7,931 nt of DNA from Pseudomonadota bacterium. Lineage in GTDB: Bacteria > Bdellovibrionota > Bacteriovoracia > Bacteriovoracales > Bacteriovoracaceae. Both the position numbers and the translations under genes were made by a program. The DNA lies in contig JAJTIF010000374.1 in NCBI GenBank assembly GCA_021299675.1, positions 1 through 7,931 of the forward strand, given 5' to 3'. This document shows, piece by piece, positions 1-5,449 of this stretch (its first letter is position 1; the number at the start of each line of letters is the position of its first letter). The notes under the pieces were generated by a model that was not told the origin of the DNA, made no database searches, and saw only the letters and a program-made list of their open reading frames with translations.

Positions 1-549
1 CTGCAGATTCGCGTCGCCCAAGGGGAAAAATTAAATCTTACCCAAGAGAGCATTCGTCAAAATGGCCACGCCATCGAGTGCCGTATCTGTGCTGAAGACC
101 CGGATAATGATTTTCTTCCCACCGTTGGTAAAATCCACAAGATTGGTGTCCCAACGCTTAAGGATGTCCGACTGGATTGCGGCTACGTGGACGGCAGTGT
201 TGTGGGTATTAACTACGACTCCATGCTGGCAAAACTCATCACCTGGGCCCCCACCCGGGAGGAAGCGATCACTAAAATGCTTCATGCCCTCGATGAGGTC
301 AGCTTTTCAGGGATTAAATCCAACCGCGACTATCTTCGGCGCGTGCTCAAGCACCCGGAGTTCATCAAAGGCATTACCAATACGCATTTCATTAAAACCC
401 ACGCCGAACAGTTGAAACCGATCCCTGTGGGATCGAAGACCCACGGTGCTCATCTAGCGGCGTATCTTCTGAGCCTTAAATCTCAAACCAGCACGCAAGC
501 CCAATCCCAGAGCACGCCCTGGAATGAGATTTCAGGATTGAGGAATTAG
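1..549 (+). CDS. Biotin carboxylase subunit of an acyl-CoA carboxylase (probably methylcrotonyl-CoA carboxylase alpha), C-terminal part, 5' truncated by window
   Basis: The frame is open from base 1, so the start lies upstream; 182 residues are visible. The protein should carboxylate biotin using ATP and bicarbonate for an acyl-CoA carboxylase. The visible part is the C-terminal biotin-carboxylase lobe. It has IRVAQGEKL at residues 3-11, whose Arg4 matches the catalytic Arg338 of E. coli AccC, then GHAIECRICAEDP (22-34), FLPTVGKI (38-45), NYDSMLAKLI (71-80) and GIKSNRDYL (104-112). After the lobe comes a low-complexity Gln/Ser/Thr tail ending in PWNEISGLRN. That ending resembles the PW...G.R.N linker that leads into the biotin-transfer domain of fused methylcrotonyl-CoA carboxylase alpha chains. 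The stop is 1 nt before the biotin-carrier gene. Family certain; the methylcrotonyl substrate is inferred from the HMG-CoA lyase downstream. Propionyl- or acetyl-CoA carboxylase remain possible. Confidence 0.95.
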   Translation: MQIRVAQGEKLNLTQESIRQNGHAIECRICAEDPDNDFLPTVGKIHKIGVPTLKDVRLDCGYVDGSVVGINYDSMLAKLITWAPTREEAITKMLHALDEVSFSGIKSNRDYLRRVLKHPEFIKGITNTHFIKTHAEQLKPIPVGSKTHGAHLAAYLLSLKSQTSTQAQSQSTPWNEISGLRN

Positions 550-550
550 T

Positions 551-1036
551 ATGAAAAAGACAGTCATCATCAACGGCCAGGACGTAGAATTCGAGTTGAT
601 TGAACTTAAGGCCGGATCCGTCCAGCTGCGTTGGGGTCAAGAAACCCTTAGTTACTCTCTCATCGCCCAAAACGACGACATGCTGGTGTTGAAAGACCAA
701 CATGATCAAGTTGTAAGGGTGCGAAGAAATAGTTTTGATCAGCAGACCTTGATCAGCGGCGGTGGGGCTGATGCACTCATCTCGGAGAAATCTGCAGCGA
801 TGACCAAGAACACTGCGGTGGCAGGGGGCCTCAATTCTCCCATGCCTGGTAAAATTTTTAAAGTCACAGCCTCGGAGGGAGATAAAGTCACGAAAGGGCA
901 AACCATCCTGATCCTTGAGGCCATGAAGATGGAGCACGCGATTAAGGCCGATAAAGATGGCATTCTTAAGAAGATTTTCTTTAAGGTGGGTGAGCAGGTT
1001 CAGGGCGGCGTCGCGCTCGCGGAGATCAGTGCATGA
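551..1036 (+). CDS. Biotin carboxyl carrier (biotinyl-lipoyl domain) subunit of acyl-CoA carboxylase
   Basis: A 161-residue protein with a C-terminal biotinyl domain (about 93-160). It contains NSPMPGKI (95-102) and the biotinylation motif EAMKMEHA (123-130), where Lys126 should carry biotin. Biotin ligase would modify this lysine, and the arm would carry CO2 from the biotin carboxylase to a carboxyltransferase beta chain, which is not in the window. Residues 1-60 are beta-rich (strand-like KKTVIINGQDVEFEL) and resemble the biotin-transfer (BT) region found between the carboxylase and carrier domains of fused alpha chains. Together with the preceding gene this rebuilds a complete alpha chain as two proteins. 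GAGGAA at 540-545 is a good Shine-Dalgarno 5 nt before the ATG. The gene end overlaps the next start (ATGA). A generic AccB is less likely because of the BT-like N-terminus and the neighbours. Confidence 0.93.
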   Translation: MKKTVIINGQDVEFELIELKAGSVQLRWGQETLSYSLIAQNDDMLVLKDQHDQVVRVRRNSFDQQTLISGGGADALISEKSAAMTKNTAVAGGLNSPMPGKIFKVTASEGDKVTKGQTILILEAMKMEHAIKADKDGILKKIFFKVGEQVQGGVALAEISA

Positions 1037-1935
1037 TAAAAATCGTGGAAGTTGGTCCGAGAGACGGGCTCCAGAATGAAAAATCAGTGATCACCACTGA
1101 GGATAAATTTGAGTTCGTGCGTCTCCTTTCTCTTTCGGGACTGAAAAGTATTGAAGTCACCAGTTTCGTCAAACCCCCAGCGATCCCTCAAATGGCCGAT
1201 GCGAAAGAGCTTTTCACCATGGTAAGCTCTGAGCTTTCAACCTCTGGTGTGAGTTTCCCTTGCCTGGTTCCCAATATGTATGGATTCGAGACCGCCAAGA
1301 GTCTTGGGGTGAAAGACATCGCCCTCTTTTCTGCCACATCGGATTCATTTGCGAAAAAAAACGTTAATGCCACCGTCGATGAAACCTTCGAGCGTATGAC
1401 CCCCGTGGCAGAGCTCGCACATCTTGAAGGCATGAGCGTTCGTGCTTATATTTCTACCGCCTATGGCTGCCCGTATGAAGGGGAAGTGCCTCACTCAAAG
1501 CTTCTGAAAGTGATCGAGCGCTTCCAGAAAATGGGTGTGAGAGAGATCTCCATTGGCGACACCACTGGTGTCGCCCGCCCTCGACAAGTGAGAGCGAGCC
1601 TTAAAGAAATTAAAAGATCCTTTGGCCTAGATAAAATTGCGATGCATTTCCACGATACTCGTGGCATGGCCCTGAGTAATATCCTTGTCTCTTTAGAGGA
1701 AGGAGTCACAACCTTTGACTCTTCTGCTGGAGGCCTGGGCGGGTGTCCCTACGCTAAGGGAGCCACTGGCAACGTGGCGACTGAGGACGTGTGGTACTTG
1801 TGCTATTCCCAGGGCCTTAAGACCGGTATTGATTTAGATAAGTTAATAGCGGCTTCGAGCTTCATCCTCTCGAAAGTGGGGAAAGAGACACCTTCTAAAT
1901 TTTTGAAAGCCTATCTGAGCACAGGAAAACTCTAA
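1033..1935 (+). CDS. mvaB: Hydroxymethylglutaryl-CoA lyase
   Basis: Cleaves (S)-HMG-CoA to acetyl-CoA and acetoacetate, the last step of leucine degradation. The 300-residue TIM-barrel protein has the usual length of the family. All key residues line up with the human enzyme at constant offsets: Arg10 and Asp11 in VGPRDGLQNE (human Arg41, Asp42), Glu41 (Glu72), the metal ligands His205 and His207 in HFHDTRG (His233, His235), Cys238 in GGLGGCPYAKGATGN (Cys266), and Asn247 (Asn275). YGCPYEG lies at 144-150. Homocitrate and isopropylmalate synthases share the fold but lack the GGCPYA.GA.GN loop. The start overlaps the preceding stop by 4 nt; GGAG at 1021-1024 is 8 nt upstream. Probably coupled to the carboxylase genes. 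Called liuE or yngG in other organisms; the symbol is given by family only. Confidence 0.96.
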   Translation: MIKIVEVGPRDGLQNEKSVITTEDKFEFVRLLSLSGLKSIEVTSFVKPPAIPQMADAKELFTMVSSELSTSGVSFPCLVPNMYGFETAKSLGVKDIALFSATSDSFAKKNVNATVDETFERMTPVAELAHLEGMSVRAYISTAYGCPYEGEVPHSKLLKVIERFQKMGVREISIGDTTGVARPRQVRASLKEIKRSFGLDKIAMHFHDTRGMALSNILVSLEEGVTTFDSSAGGLGGCPYAKGATGNVATEDVWYLCYSQGLKTGIDLDKLIAASSFILSKVGKETPSKFLKAYLSTGKL

Positions 1936-2729
1936 TGGAACACATTCAGATTGAAGACCTTGGACACGTGAGATGGATTTGGCTCAATCGTCCAGAGGCC
2001 AGCAACGCTTACTCTGCTTCGATGGTGATTGATTTCCCTCTGACGATGGAGCAGGCGAGCCGTGAGAAGAATGTTCGCGTTGTTGTCGTAGCAGCTCGCG
2101 GGAAAAACTTCTGTGCCGGTGGCGATGTGAAAGCCATGCATGAGAAAACCGGAATGTTCGCCGGAGCGGCCAATGAGCTGCGTGAGCGGTACATGGACGG
2201 TATTCAGCAGATTCCTCATGCGTTTTCTCGCCAAAAGAAACCCGTTATCATGATGATCCAAGGAGCTGCGGTGGGTGCAGGGTGTGATCTTGTGGCCATG
2301 GGAGATCTTAGAGTCGCAAGTTCTCAAGCTACTTTCTCCGAGACCTTCACGCGCGTGGGATTGATCCCTGGAGATGGGGGAGCTTGGTTTCTCATTCGAG
2401 CTGTAGGATTCTCAAAAGCCAGTGAAATGTTTTTTACCACGAAATCTTATTCGGCCCTTGAAGCTCAGCAGATGGGACTTGTCCATGAAGTGGTATCATC
2501 GGACCAATTAGTACGACGAACCCAAGAGCTTGCAGAACAGCTGGCAGCTCTTCCGCCCATAGCCGTGCAACTCACTAAAAAAGCACTCCAGCACGCTTAC
2601 GAATCAAGCCTGCCCACTCATTTAGACGTCGCTGCAGCCTTACAAAGTATCACGCAGACATCATCGGACCACCAGAAAGCCGTCGCAAGCCTTCTAAATA
2701 AAACGTCTCCGACTTATTTAAATGAGTAA
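1935..2729 (+). CDS. Enoyl-CoA hydratase/isomerase (crotonase) family protein, candidate methylglutaconyl-CoA hydratase
   Basis: A 264-residue crotonase-fold protein. Visible marks are LNRPEASNAYS (17-27), the oxyanion-hole segment FCAGGDVKAM (59-68), the second oxyanion segment GAAVGAGCDL (110-119), and GLIPGDGGAWFL (142-153). Its place after HMG-CoA lyase suggests the methylglutaconyl-CoA hydratase step of leucine breakdown. However, both catalytic glutamates of true hydratases are replaced: aligned to rat crotonase and human AUH, the first becomes Asp118 and the second Phe138. The GLIPGDGGAW type occurs in uncharacterised crotonase homologues and recalls PaaG-like or dienoyl-CoA isomerases. 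The family is certain; hydratase activity is doubtful. The stop of the lyase and this ATG share one base (TAATG), and AGGA at 1923-1926 sits 8 nt upstream. This is the last gene of the operon. Confidence 0.93.
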   Translation: MEHIQIEDLGHVRWIWLNRPEASNAYSASMVIDFPLTMEQASREKNVRVVVVAARGKNFCAGGDVKAMHEKTGMFAGAANELRERYMDGIQQIPHAFSRQKKPVIMMIQGAAVGAGCDLVAMGDLRVASSQATFSETFTRVGLIPGDGGAWFLIRAVGFSKASEMFFTTKSYSALEAQQMGLVHEVVSSDQLVRRTQELAEQLAALPPIAVQLTKKALQHAYESSLPTHLDVAAALQSITQTSSDHQKAVASLLNKTSPTYLNE

Positions 2730-2746
2730 TCAGTTGAAATAAATTT

Positions 2747-2775
2747 TTGACAACCCATGCATGGCCCCGAACAAT
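2747..2775 (+). promoter_or_regulatory. Predicted sigma70-type promoter for the lipoprotein gene, with a 10-bp palindrome in its spacer
   Basis: A perfect -35 hexamer TTGACA (2747-2752) is followed after 17 nt by AACAAT (2770-2775), which matches 4 of 6 bases of TATAAT. The spacer holds the perfect dyad CCATGCATGG (2755-2764). Transcription would begin near 2782, only about a dozen bases before the lipoprotein ATG. The placement in the 65-bp gap after the operon supports an independent promoter. The weak -10 limits confidence. Confidence 0.55.
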
Positions 2776-2794
2776 GATAGGAGAGGGTCATTAC

Positions 2795-3157
2795 ATGAAA
2801 TTATTTTTTTTAAGTCTGCTGTTCGTTTCTGCTAGTTGCTCCACTATTCATTTTCGCTCCAACCAAACCATCCCTGTCACTCTTAACGGAGACCCTAAGC
2901 ACCAGAAGAAAATTGAAATCTCTGGAAAAACGGATTTCTACTTTTGGGGTAATGACCCAGATCACACTGTCGTCTTCGTCGACGAAGAGGTAAAGCGCGC
3001 TGGCTACCCAGCTCTCTCCAAAGCCATCTTCTACGAATCTAAAGAGCCCTCAAATATCCTCATTAGCTTTCTGACTTTCGGAATCTACATGCCCACGGGC
3101 TGGACGATCACTGGATTCACAGAGGGCGCAGCGGACACTCAATCACCTTCGAACTGA
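2795..3157 (+). CDS. Small predicted lipoprotein of unknown function
   Basis: I chose ATG 2795 (120 residues). It follows the purine-rich AGGAGAGGG (2779-2787) and begins a short lipoprotein-type signal peptide, MKLFFLSLLFVSASC. TTG 2747 and ATG 2774 in the same frame would put a polar stretch before the hydrophobic core. Cys15 is the likely lipidated residue, although the lipobox is imperfect: Ser rather than Leu/Val/Ile at -3. Ser16 after the Cys would favour outer-membrane sorting under the E. coli rule. The mature part is about 105 residues with no further cysteine. It has FYFWGNDP around 50-57 and SFLTFGIYMPTGWTITGF in the last third. The aromatic-FWG plus LT-GIY-P pattern weakly recalls Bor/Iss-type small lipoproteins, but I do not claim membership. 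The gene has its own promoter and terminator, so it is not part of the upstream operon. Confidence 0.8.
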   Translation: MKLFFLSLLFVSASCSTIHFRSNQTIPVTLNGDPKHQKKIEISGKTDFYFWGNDPDHTVVFVDEEVKRAGYPALSKAIFYESKEPSNILISFLTFGIYMPTGWTITGFTEGAADTQSPSN

Positions 3158-3163
3158 CCGTCA

Positions 3164-3178
3164 GGAAGACTGTCTTCC
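3164..3178 (+). other. Short perfect hairpin just after the lipoprotein stop codon
   Basis: GGAAGA (3164-3169) and TCTTCC (3173-3178) are complementary around a CTG loop, 6 nt after the stop codon. No T-tract follows, so it is not a terminator by itself. It may protect the mRNA 3' end or aid the intrinsic terminator 15 nt further on. Confidence 0.45.
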
Positions 3179-3192
3179 ATGGATGGATATTT

Positions 3193-3215
3193 GGGCCAAG
3201 GATGGCCCTTTTTTT
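3193..3215 (+). terminator. Rho-independent terminator of the lipoprotein gene
   Basis: The 6-bp GC-rich stem GGGCCA (3193-3198) / TGGCCC (3203-3208) has an AGGA loop and is followed directly by seven T residues (3209-3215). This is a textbook intrinsic terminator on the + strand, 36 nt after the lipoprotein stop. The minus-strand reading has no T-tract after the stem, so this hairpin works in one direction only. Confidence 0.9.
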
Positions 3216-3216
3216 A

Positions 3217-3324
3217 TTTCAAAAAAGCGATCTGCTTCGTTGCGTTCATCCCTCAGTTGTGCGGCTTACTTTTAGTAAGCCTCCGCCTTCAGTCTTCCGC
3301 GCCTTGCATCTCATCTTTTTGAAA
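3217..3324. repeat. ~108-bp imperfect palindromic intergenic element between convergent genes, probable bidirectional terminator
   Basis: The element is bounded by inverted ends TTTCAAAAA (3217-3225) and TTTTTGAAA (3316-3324). It has a perfect 8-bp central stem, GGCTTACT (3263-3270) and AGTAAGCC (3274-3281), with a TTT loop. The arms between are only partly complementary. Read on the - strand it contains GCAAGGCGCGGAAGACTG and later CAACGAAGCAGATCG. From memory these resemble an abundant palindromic intergenic repeat of delta-proteobacterial genomes (GCAAGGCGCGG...CGCAACGCAGCAGAT). On the - strand the structure ends in six T (bases 3226-3221), suitable for terminating the helicase transcript; on the + strand five T follow (3316-3320). 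Only one copy is in the window, so repeat status rests on recall. Confidence 0.65.
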
Positions 3325-3338
3325 ATAAAAAATACAAT

Positions 3339-5366
3339 CTAATTGAGGGATTTGATGAGATCCGAGAGGAAGTCGTTCTTCACTGTGTCGATCTCATCTT
3401 CGCTCAGGCCCACAAAGGTCGTGCGGTCTTGGACCGTCATGGCTTCGGGATAGTTCACGATGAAACGAGAAGGAAAACGTTCGATGTCTTTGCCGTAAAG
3501 CTTTCTCTGTTTGGCGTGGGTCATCACCAAGCGCTTGCGGGCGCGAGTAATACCCACGTAGCAAAGGCGGCGCTCTTCATTGATGTCACTGTTTTCGACG
3601 ATGGTCTTCTTATGGGGAAGAAGCTCTTCCTCCATTCCAACCAAATACACGTAGTCATACTCTAGACCCTTAGAGGAGTGCAGAGTCATGAGGGTTACCT
3701 CATGGCGGGTCTCATCTCCGCCTCCGCCTCTGGTGTCTTGCGAGTCAGCCAGGAGAAGTCTCTCGACGAAGGTGCGAAGCGTGGCTTCCGCTCCGAAGCG
3801 ATCGCTAAAGCGCTGAGCGGAGTTGATAAAATTCATGACATCTTCTTTCTTGCGAGCGGCAAGTTTTGAGTTGTCATAGCTCTTGTCGACGTAGGGCAGG
3901 TACTGCACGCGCTCGATCAGTTCACGGACACCGTCGACGAGACCTTTTTGATTGAATATATCTTTGAGGTCTCTCATGGTTTGGGTGAAGTGCTTGATCT
4001 CTTCTTTCTTTCCGACCTCTGATTCATGCTCGATGATATTGAAGAGCGGCTGCTTCTGCGCACTGGAGAGGTTCAGGTACTTGTCGAGGCTTGCATTGCC
4101 GATCCCACGATTGGGAGTGTTGAGGATTCTTCTCAGGCTCAGCTCATCTCTGGGATTCATGATCACAGACAGATAAGCGATAAGGTCTTTAATCTCTTTT
4201 TTCTCATAAAATTTCTGGCCCCCAATAATAGTGTAGGGCACTTGATTAAGGCGCAGCTGATCTTCGAAGGGCGGAATCTGGGTGTTCGAGCGATAAAGGA
4301 TCGCGACTTCACCCAGATGCACTCCTTTCTTCGACTGCAGCTCGATGATGTCATCCACCACCACGCCAGCCTCGTGATCCGTGTCGTGAGCCGCCCAGAG
4401 AAAGGGTTTCTCACCCCCGACCTGAGAAGTGCGCATGGTTTTGTCTTTTCGATTAAGATTTTCTTTGATCACGCAATTAGCAAGTGTGAGGATTGGGGCG
4501 TAGGAGCGGTAGTTCTCTTCGAGCTTCACCACCTTGGCTCCGGGGAAGCGCTTTTCAAAGTTTAAAATATTAGAAATGTCAGCACCCCGAAAGGCGTAGA
4601 TGGCTTGGTCATCGTCACCCACGACACAGATGTTGTTGTGTTTGCAGGTGAGGCCTTGAATGAAGCGGAATTGCAGGCCATTGGTGTCCTGGTACTCGTC
4701 GACCATGAGGTACTTCCAGCGCTCGGAATATTTCTCAGCAATCTCCGGGTGAGCTTCAAAGAGTTTGACCACTAGGAACAAAATATCATCGAAGTCGAGG
4801 GCGTTATAGAATTTGAGTTTATCTTGGTAGAAGGGGTAGACCATCTCGACGGCGCCATCGTAGGCATTTTCAGGATCATAGTACTCGGACTTCACAAATT
4901 CATCGCAAGATATACCTTTGTTTTTGAGCCAACTAATCTTGGACTGTACCATACCTTTATCAAAGGCTTTATTGGCACGGAAATTTTTCAGGCCTTCGCG
5001 GATGATGCTCATCTGGTCGGCAGAGTCATAGATGGTGAAGAGGTTGTTGTAGCCCAGGTGATGGATGTCTTCTCTCAGGATCCGAAGCCCCAGGGAGTGA
5101 AAAGTGGAGAGAGTCAGGCCTTTTCTTATTTTCGGATTATCCACTAATTTTCGGACACGCTCCTGCATCTCTTGGGCAGCTTTATTGGTAAAACTCAGGG
5201 CGAGAATCTCCCGGGCGGAAATTTTGAGATTTTCCAGCATATGGGCCACCCGATAGGTCACTGTGCGCGTTTTGCCAGAACCAGCACCGGCCAATATGAG
5301 CACAGGGCCATAGATAGTTTCTGCAGCCTGACGCTGTTCGGGGTTAAGATCGAGGAGCGATACCAT
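3339..5366 (-). CDS. rep: Rep/PcrA/UvrD-family superfamily 1A ATP-dependent DNA helicase, Rep-like
   Basis: A 3'-5' DNA helicase that would clear replication forks of bound proteins or act in repair. All SF1A motifs are present in order: Q-motif Gln11 in LNPEQRQA, Walker A GAGSGKT (27-33), Ia LSFTNKAAQEM (57-67), Ib STFHSLGLRIL (87-97), II VDEYQDT (222-228), III GDDDQAIYAFRGA (250-262), IV LEENYRS (282-288), V TLHSSKGLEY (561-570) and VI EERRLCYVGITRAR (597-610). At 675 residues it is close to E. coli Rep (673) and lacks the longer C-terminal tail with Tudor-like RNA-polymerase-binding fold of UvrD and PcrA, so Rep is the better label. A Gly4 run (547-550) precedes motif V. The start gives the usual short N-terminus before the Q-motif. 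No Shine-Dalgarno is visible upstream. It converges on the lipoprotein gene and diverges from metG. Confidence 0.97.
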   Translation of the reverse strand: MVSLLDLNPEQRQAAETIYGPVLILAGAGSGKTRTVTYRVAHMLENLKISAREILALSFTNKAAQEMQERVRKLVDNPKIRKGLTLSTFHSLGLRILREDIHHLGYNNLFTIYDSADQMSIIREGLKNFRANKAFDKGMVQSKISWLKNKGISCDEFVKSEYYDPENAYDGAVEMVYPFYQDKLKFYNALDFDDILFLVVKLFEAHPEIAEKYSERWKYLMVDEYQDTNGLQFRFIQGLTCKHNNICVVGDDDQAIYAFRGADISNILNFEKRFPGAKVVKLEENYRSYAPILTLANCVIKENLNRKDKTMRTSQVGGEKPFLWAAHDTDHEAGVVVDDIIELQSKKGVHLGEVAILYRSNTQIPPFEDQLRLNQVPYTIIGGQKFYEKKEIKDLIAYLSVIMNPRDELSLRRILNTPNRGIGNASLDKYLNLSSAQKQPLFNIIEHESEVGKKEEIKHFTQTMRDLKDIFNQKGLVDGVRELIERVQYLPYVDKSYDNSKLAARKKEDVMNFINSAQRFSDRFGAEATLRTFVERLLLADSQDTRGGGGDETRHEVTLMTLHSSKGLEYDYVYLVGMEEELLPHKKTIVENSDINEERRLCYVGITRARKRLVMTHAKQRKLYGKDIERFPSRFIVNYPEAMTVQDRTTFVGLSEDEIDTVKNDFLSDLIKSLN

Positions 5367-5373
5367 AGGGGAC

Positions 5374-5403
5374 AGAATAAGGGATAGGCCTGCACCTCGT
5401 CAA
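5374..5403 (-). promoter_or_regulatory. Predicted helicase promoter giving a leaderless mRNA
   Basis: On the - strand, TTGACG (5403-5398, 5 of 6 matches to TTGACA) is followed after 18 nt by TATTCT (5379-5374, 4 of 6 matches to TATAAT). Seven bases separate the -10 box from the ATG at 5366, so transcription would begin at or next to the start codon. The absence of a Shine-Dalgarno fits this. Inferred from sequence only. Confidence 0.55.
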
Positions 5404-5412
5404 AAATCTTCT

Positions 5413-5442
5413 GAGACAATCCGCTGTGTCAGGAGCTAAAAT
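5413..5442 (+). promoter_or_regulatory. metG: Predicted metG promoter giving a leaderless mRNA
   Basis: GAGACA (5413-5418, 4 of 6 matches to TTGACA), an 18-nt spacer, then TAAAAT (5437-5442, 5 of 6 matches to TATAAT). The -10 box ends exactly 7 nt before the metG ATG at 5450. The only Shine-Dalgarno-like sequence, AGGAG (5431-5435), lies 14 nt before the ATG and would be upstream of the predicted transcription start. It is back to back with the helicase promoter; the two -35 boxes are 9 bp apart. Confidence 0.55.
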
Positions 5443-5449
5443 AGCGGGC

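Noticed and set aside
62..415. A 117-codon + strand frame inside the biotin carboxylase gene
   Set aside because: It is out of frame with the conserved biotin carboxylase sequence and has an unnatural composition.
476..937. A 153-codon - strand open frame opposite the biotin-carrier gene
   Set aside because: It spans the junction and coding region of two clear + strand genes and its translation shows no family features.
2747..2794. TTG 2747 as the lipoprotein start
   Set aside because: It coincides with a consensus -35 box and would bury the signal peptide behind a polar segment.
3164..3298. GGAAGACTG (3164-3172) is the reverse complement of CAGTCTTCC (3290-3298) in the palindromic element, a possible alternative RNA pairing
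   Set aside because: A 9-bp match in this AT/GC-mixed region may be chance, and the strong terminator in between should separate the two on the + strand transcript.
3225..3320. Possible CRISPR-like or tRNA-like structure in the gap
   Set aside because: There is only one palindrome, with no direct repeats or spacers, and no tRNA cloverleaf landmarks.
4026..4565. A 179-codon + strand open frame opposite the helicase gene
   Set aside because: It is antisense to strongly conserved helicase motifs, has no ribosome site or recognisable domain, and is explained by codon bias of the real gene.
5426..5449. GTG at 5426 as the metG start
   Set aside because: No ribosome site precedes it, the extra 8 residues are not typical of MetRS, and the predicted -10 box lies within this stretch.
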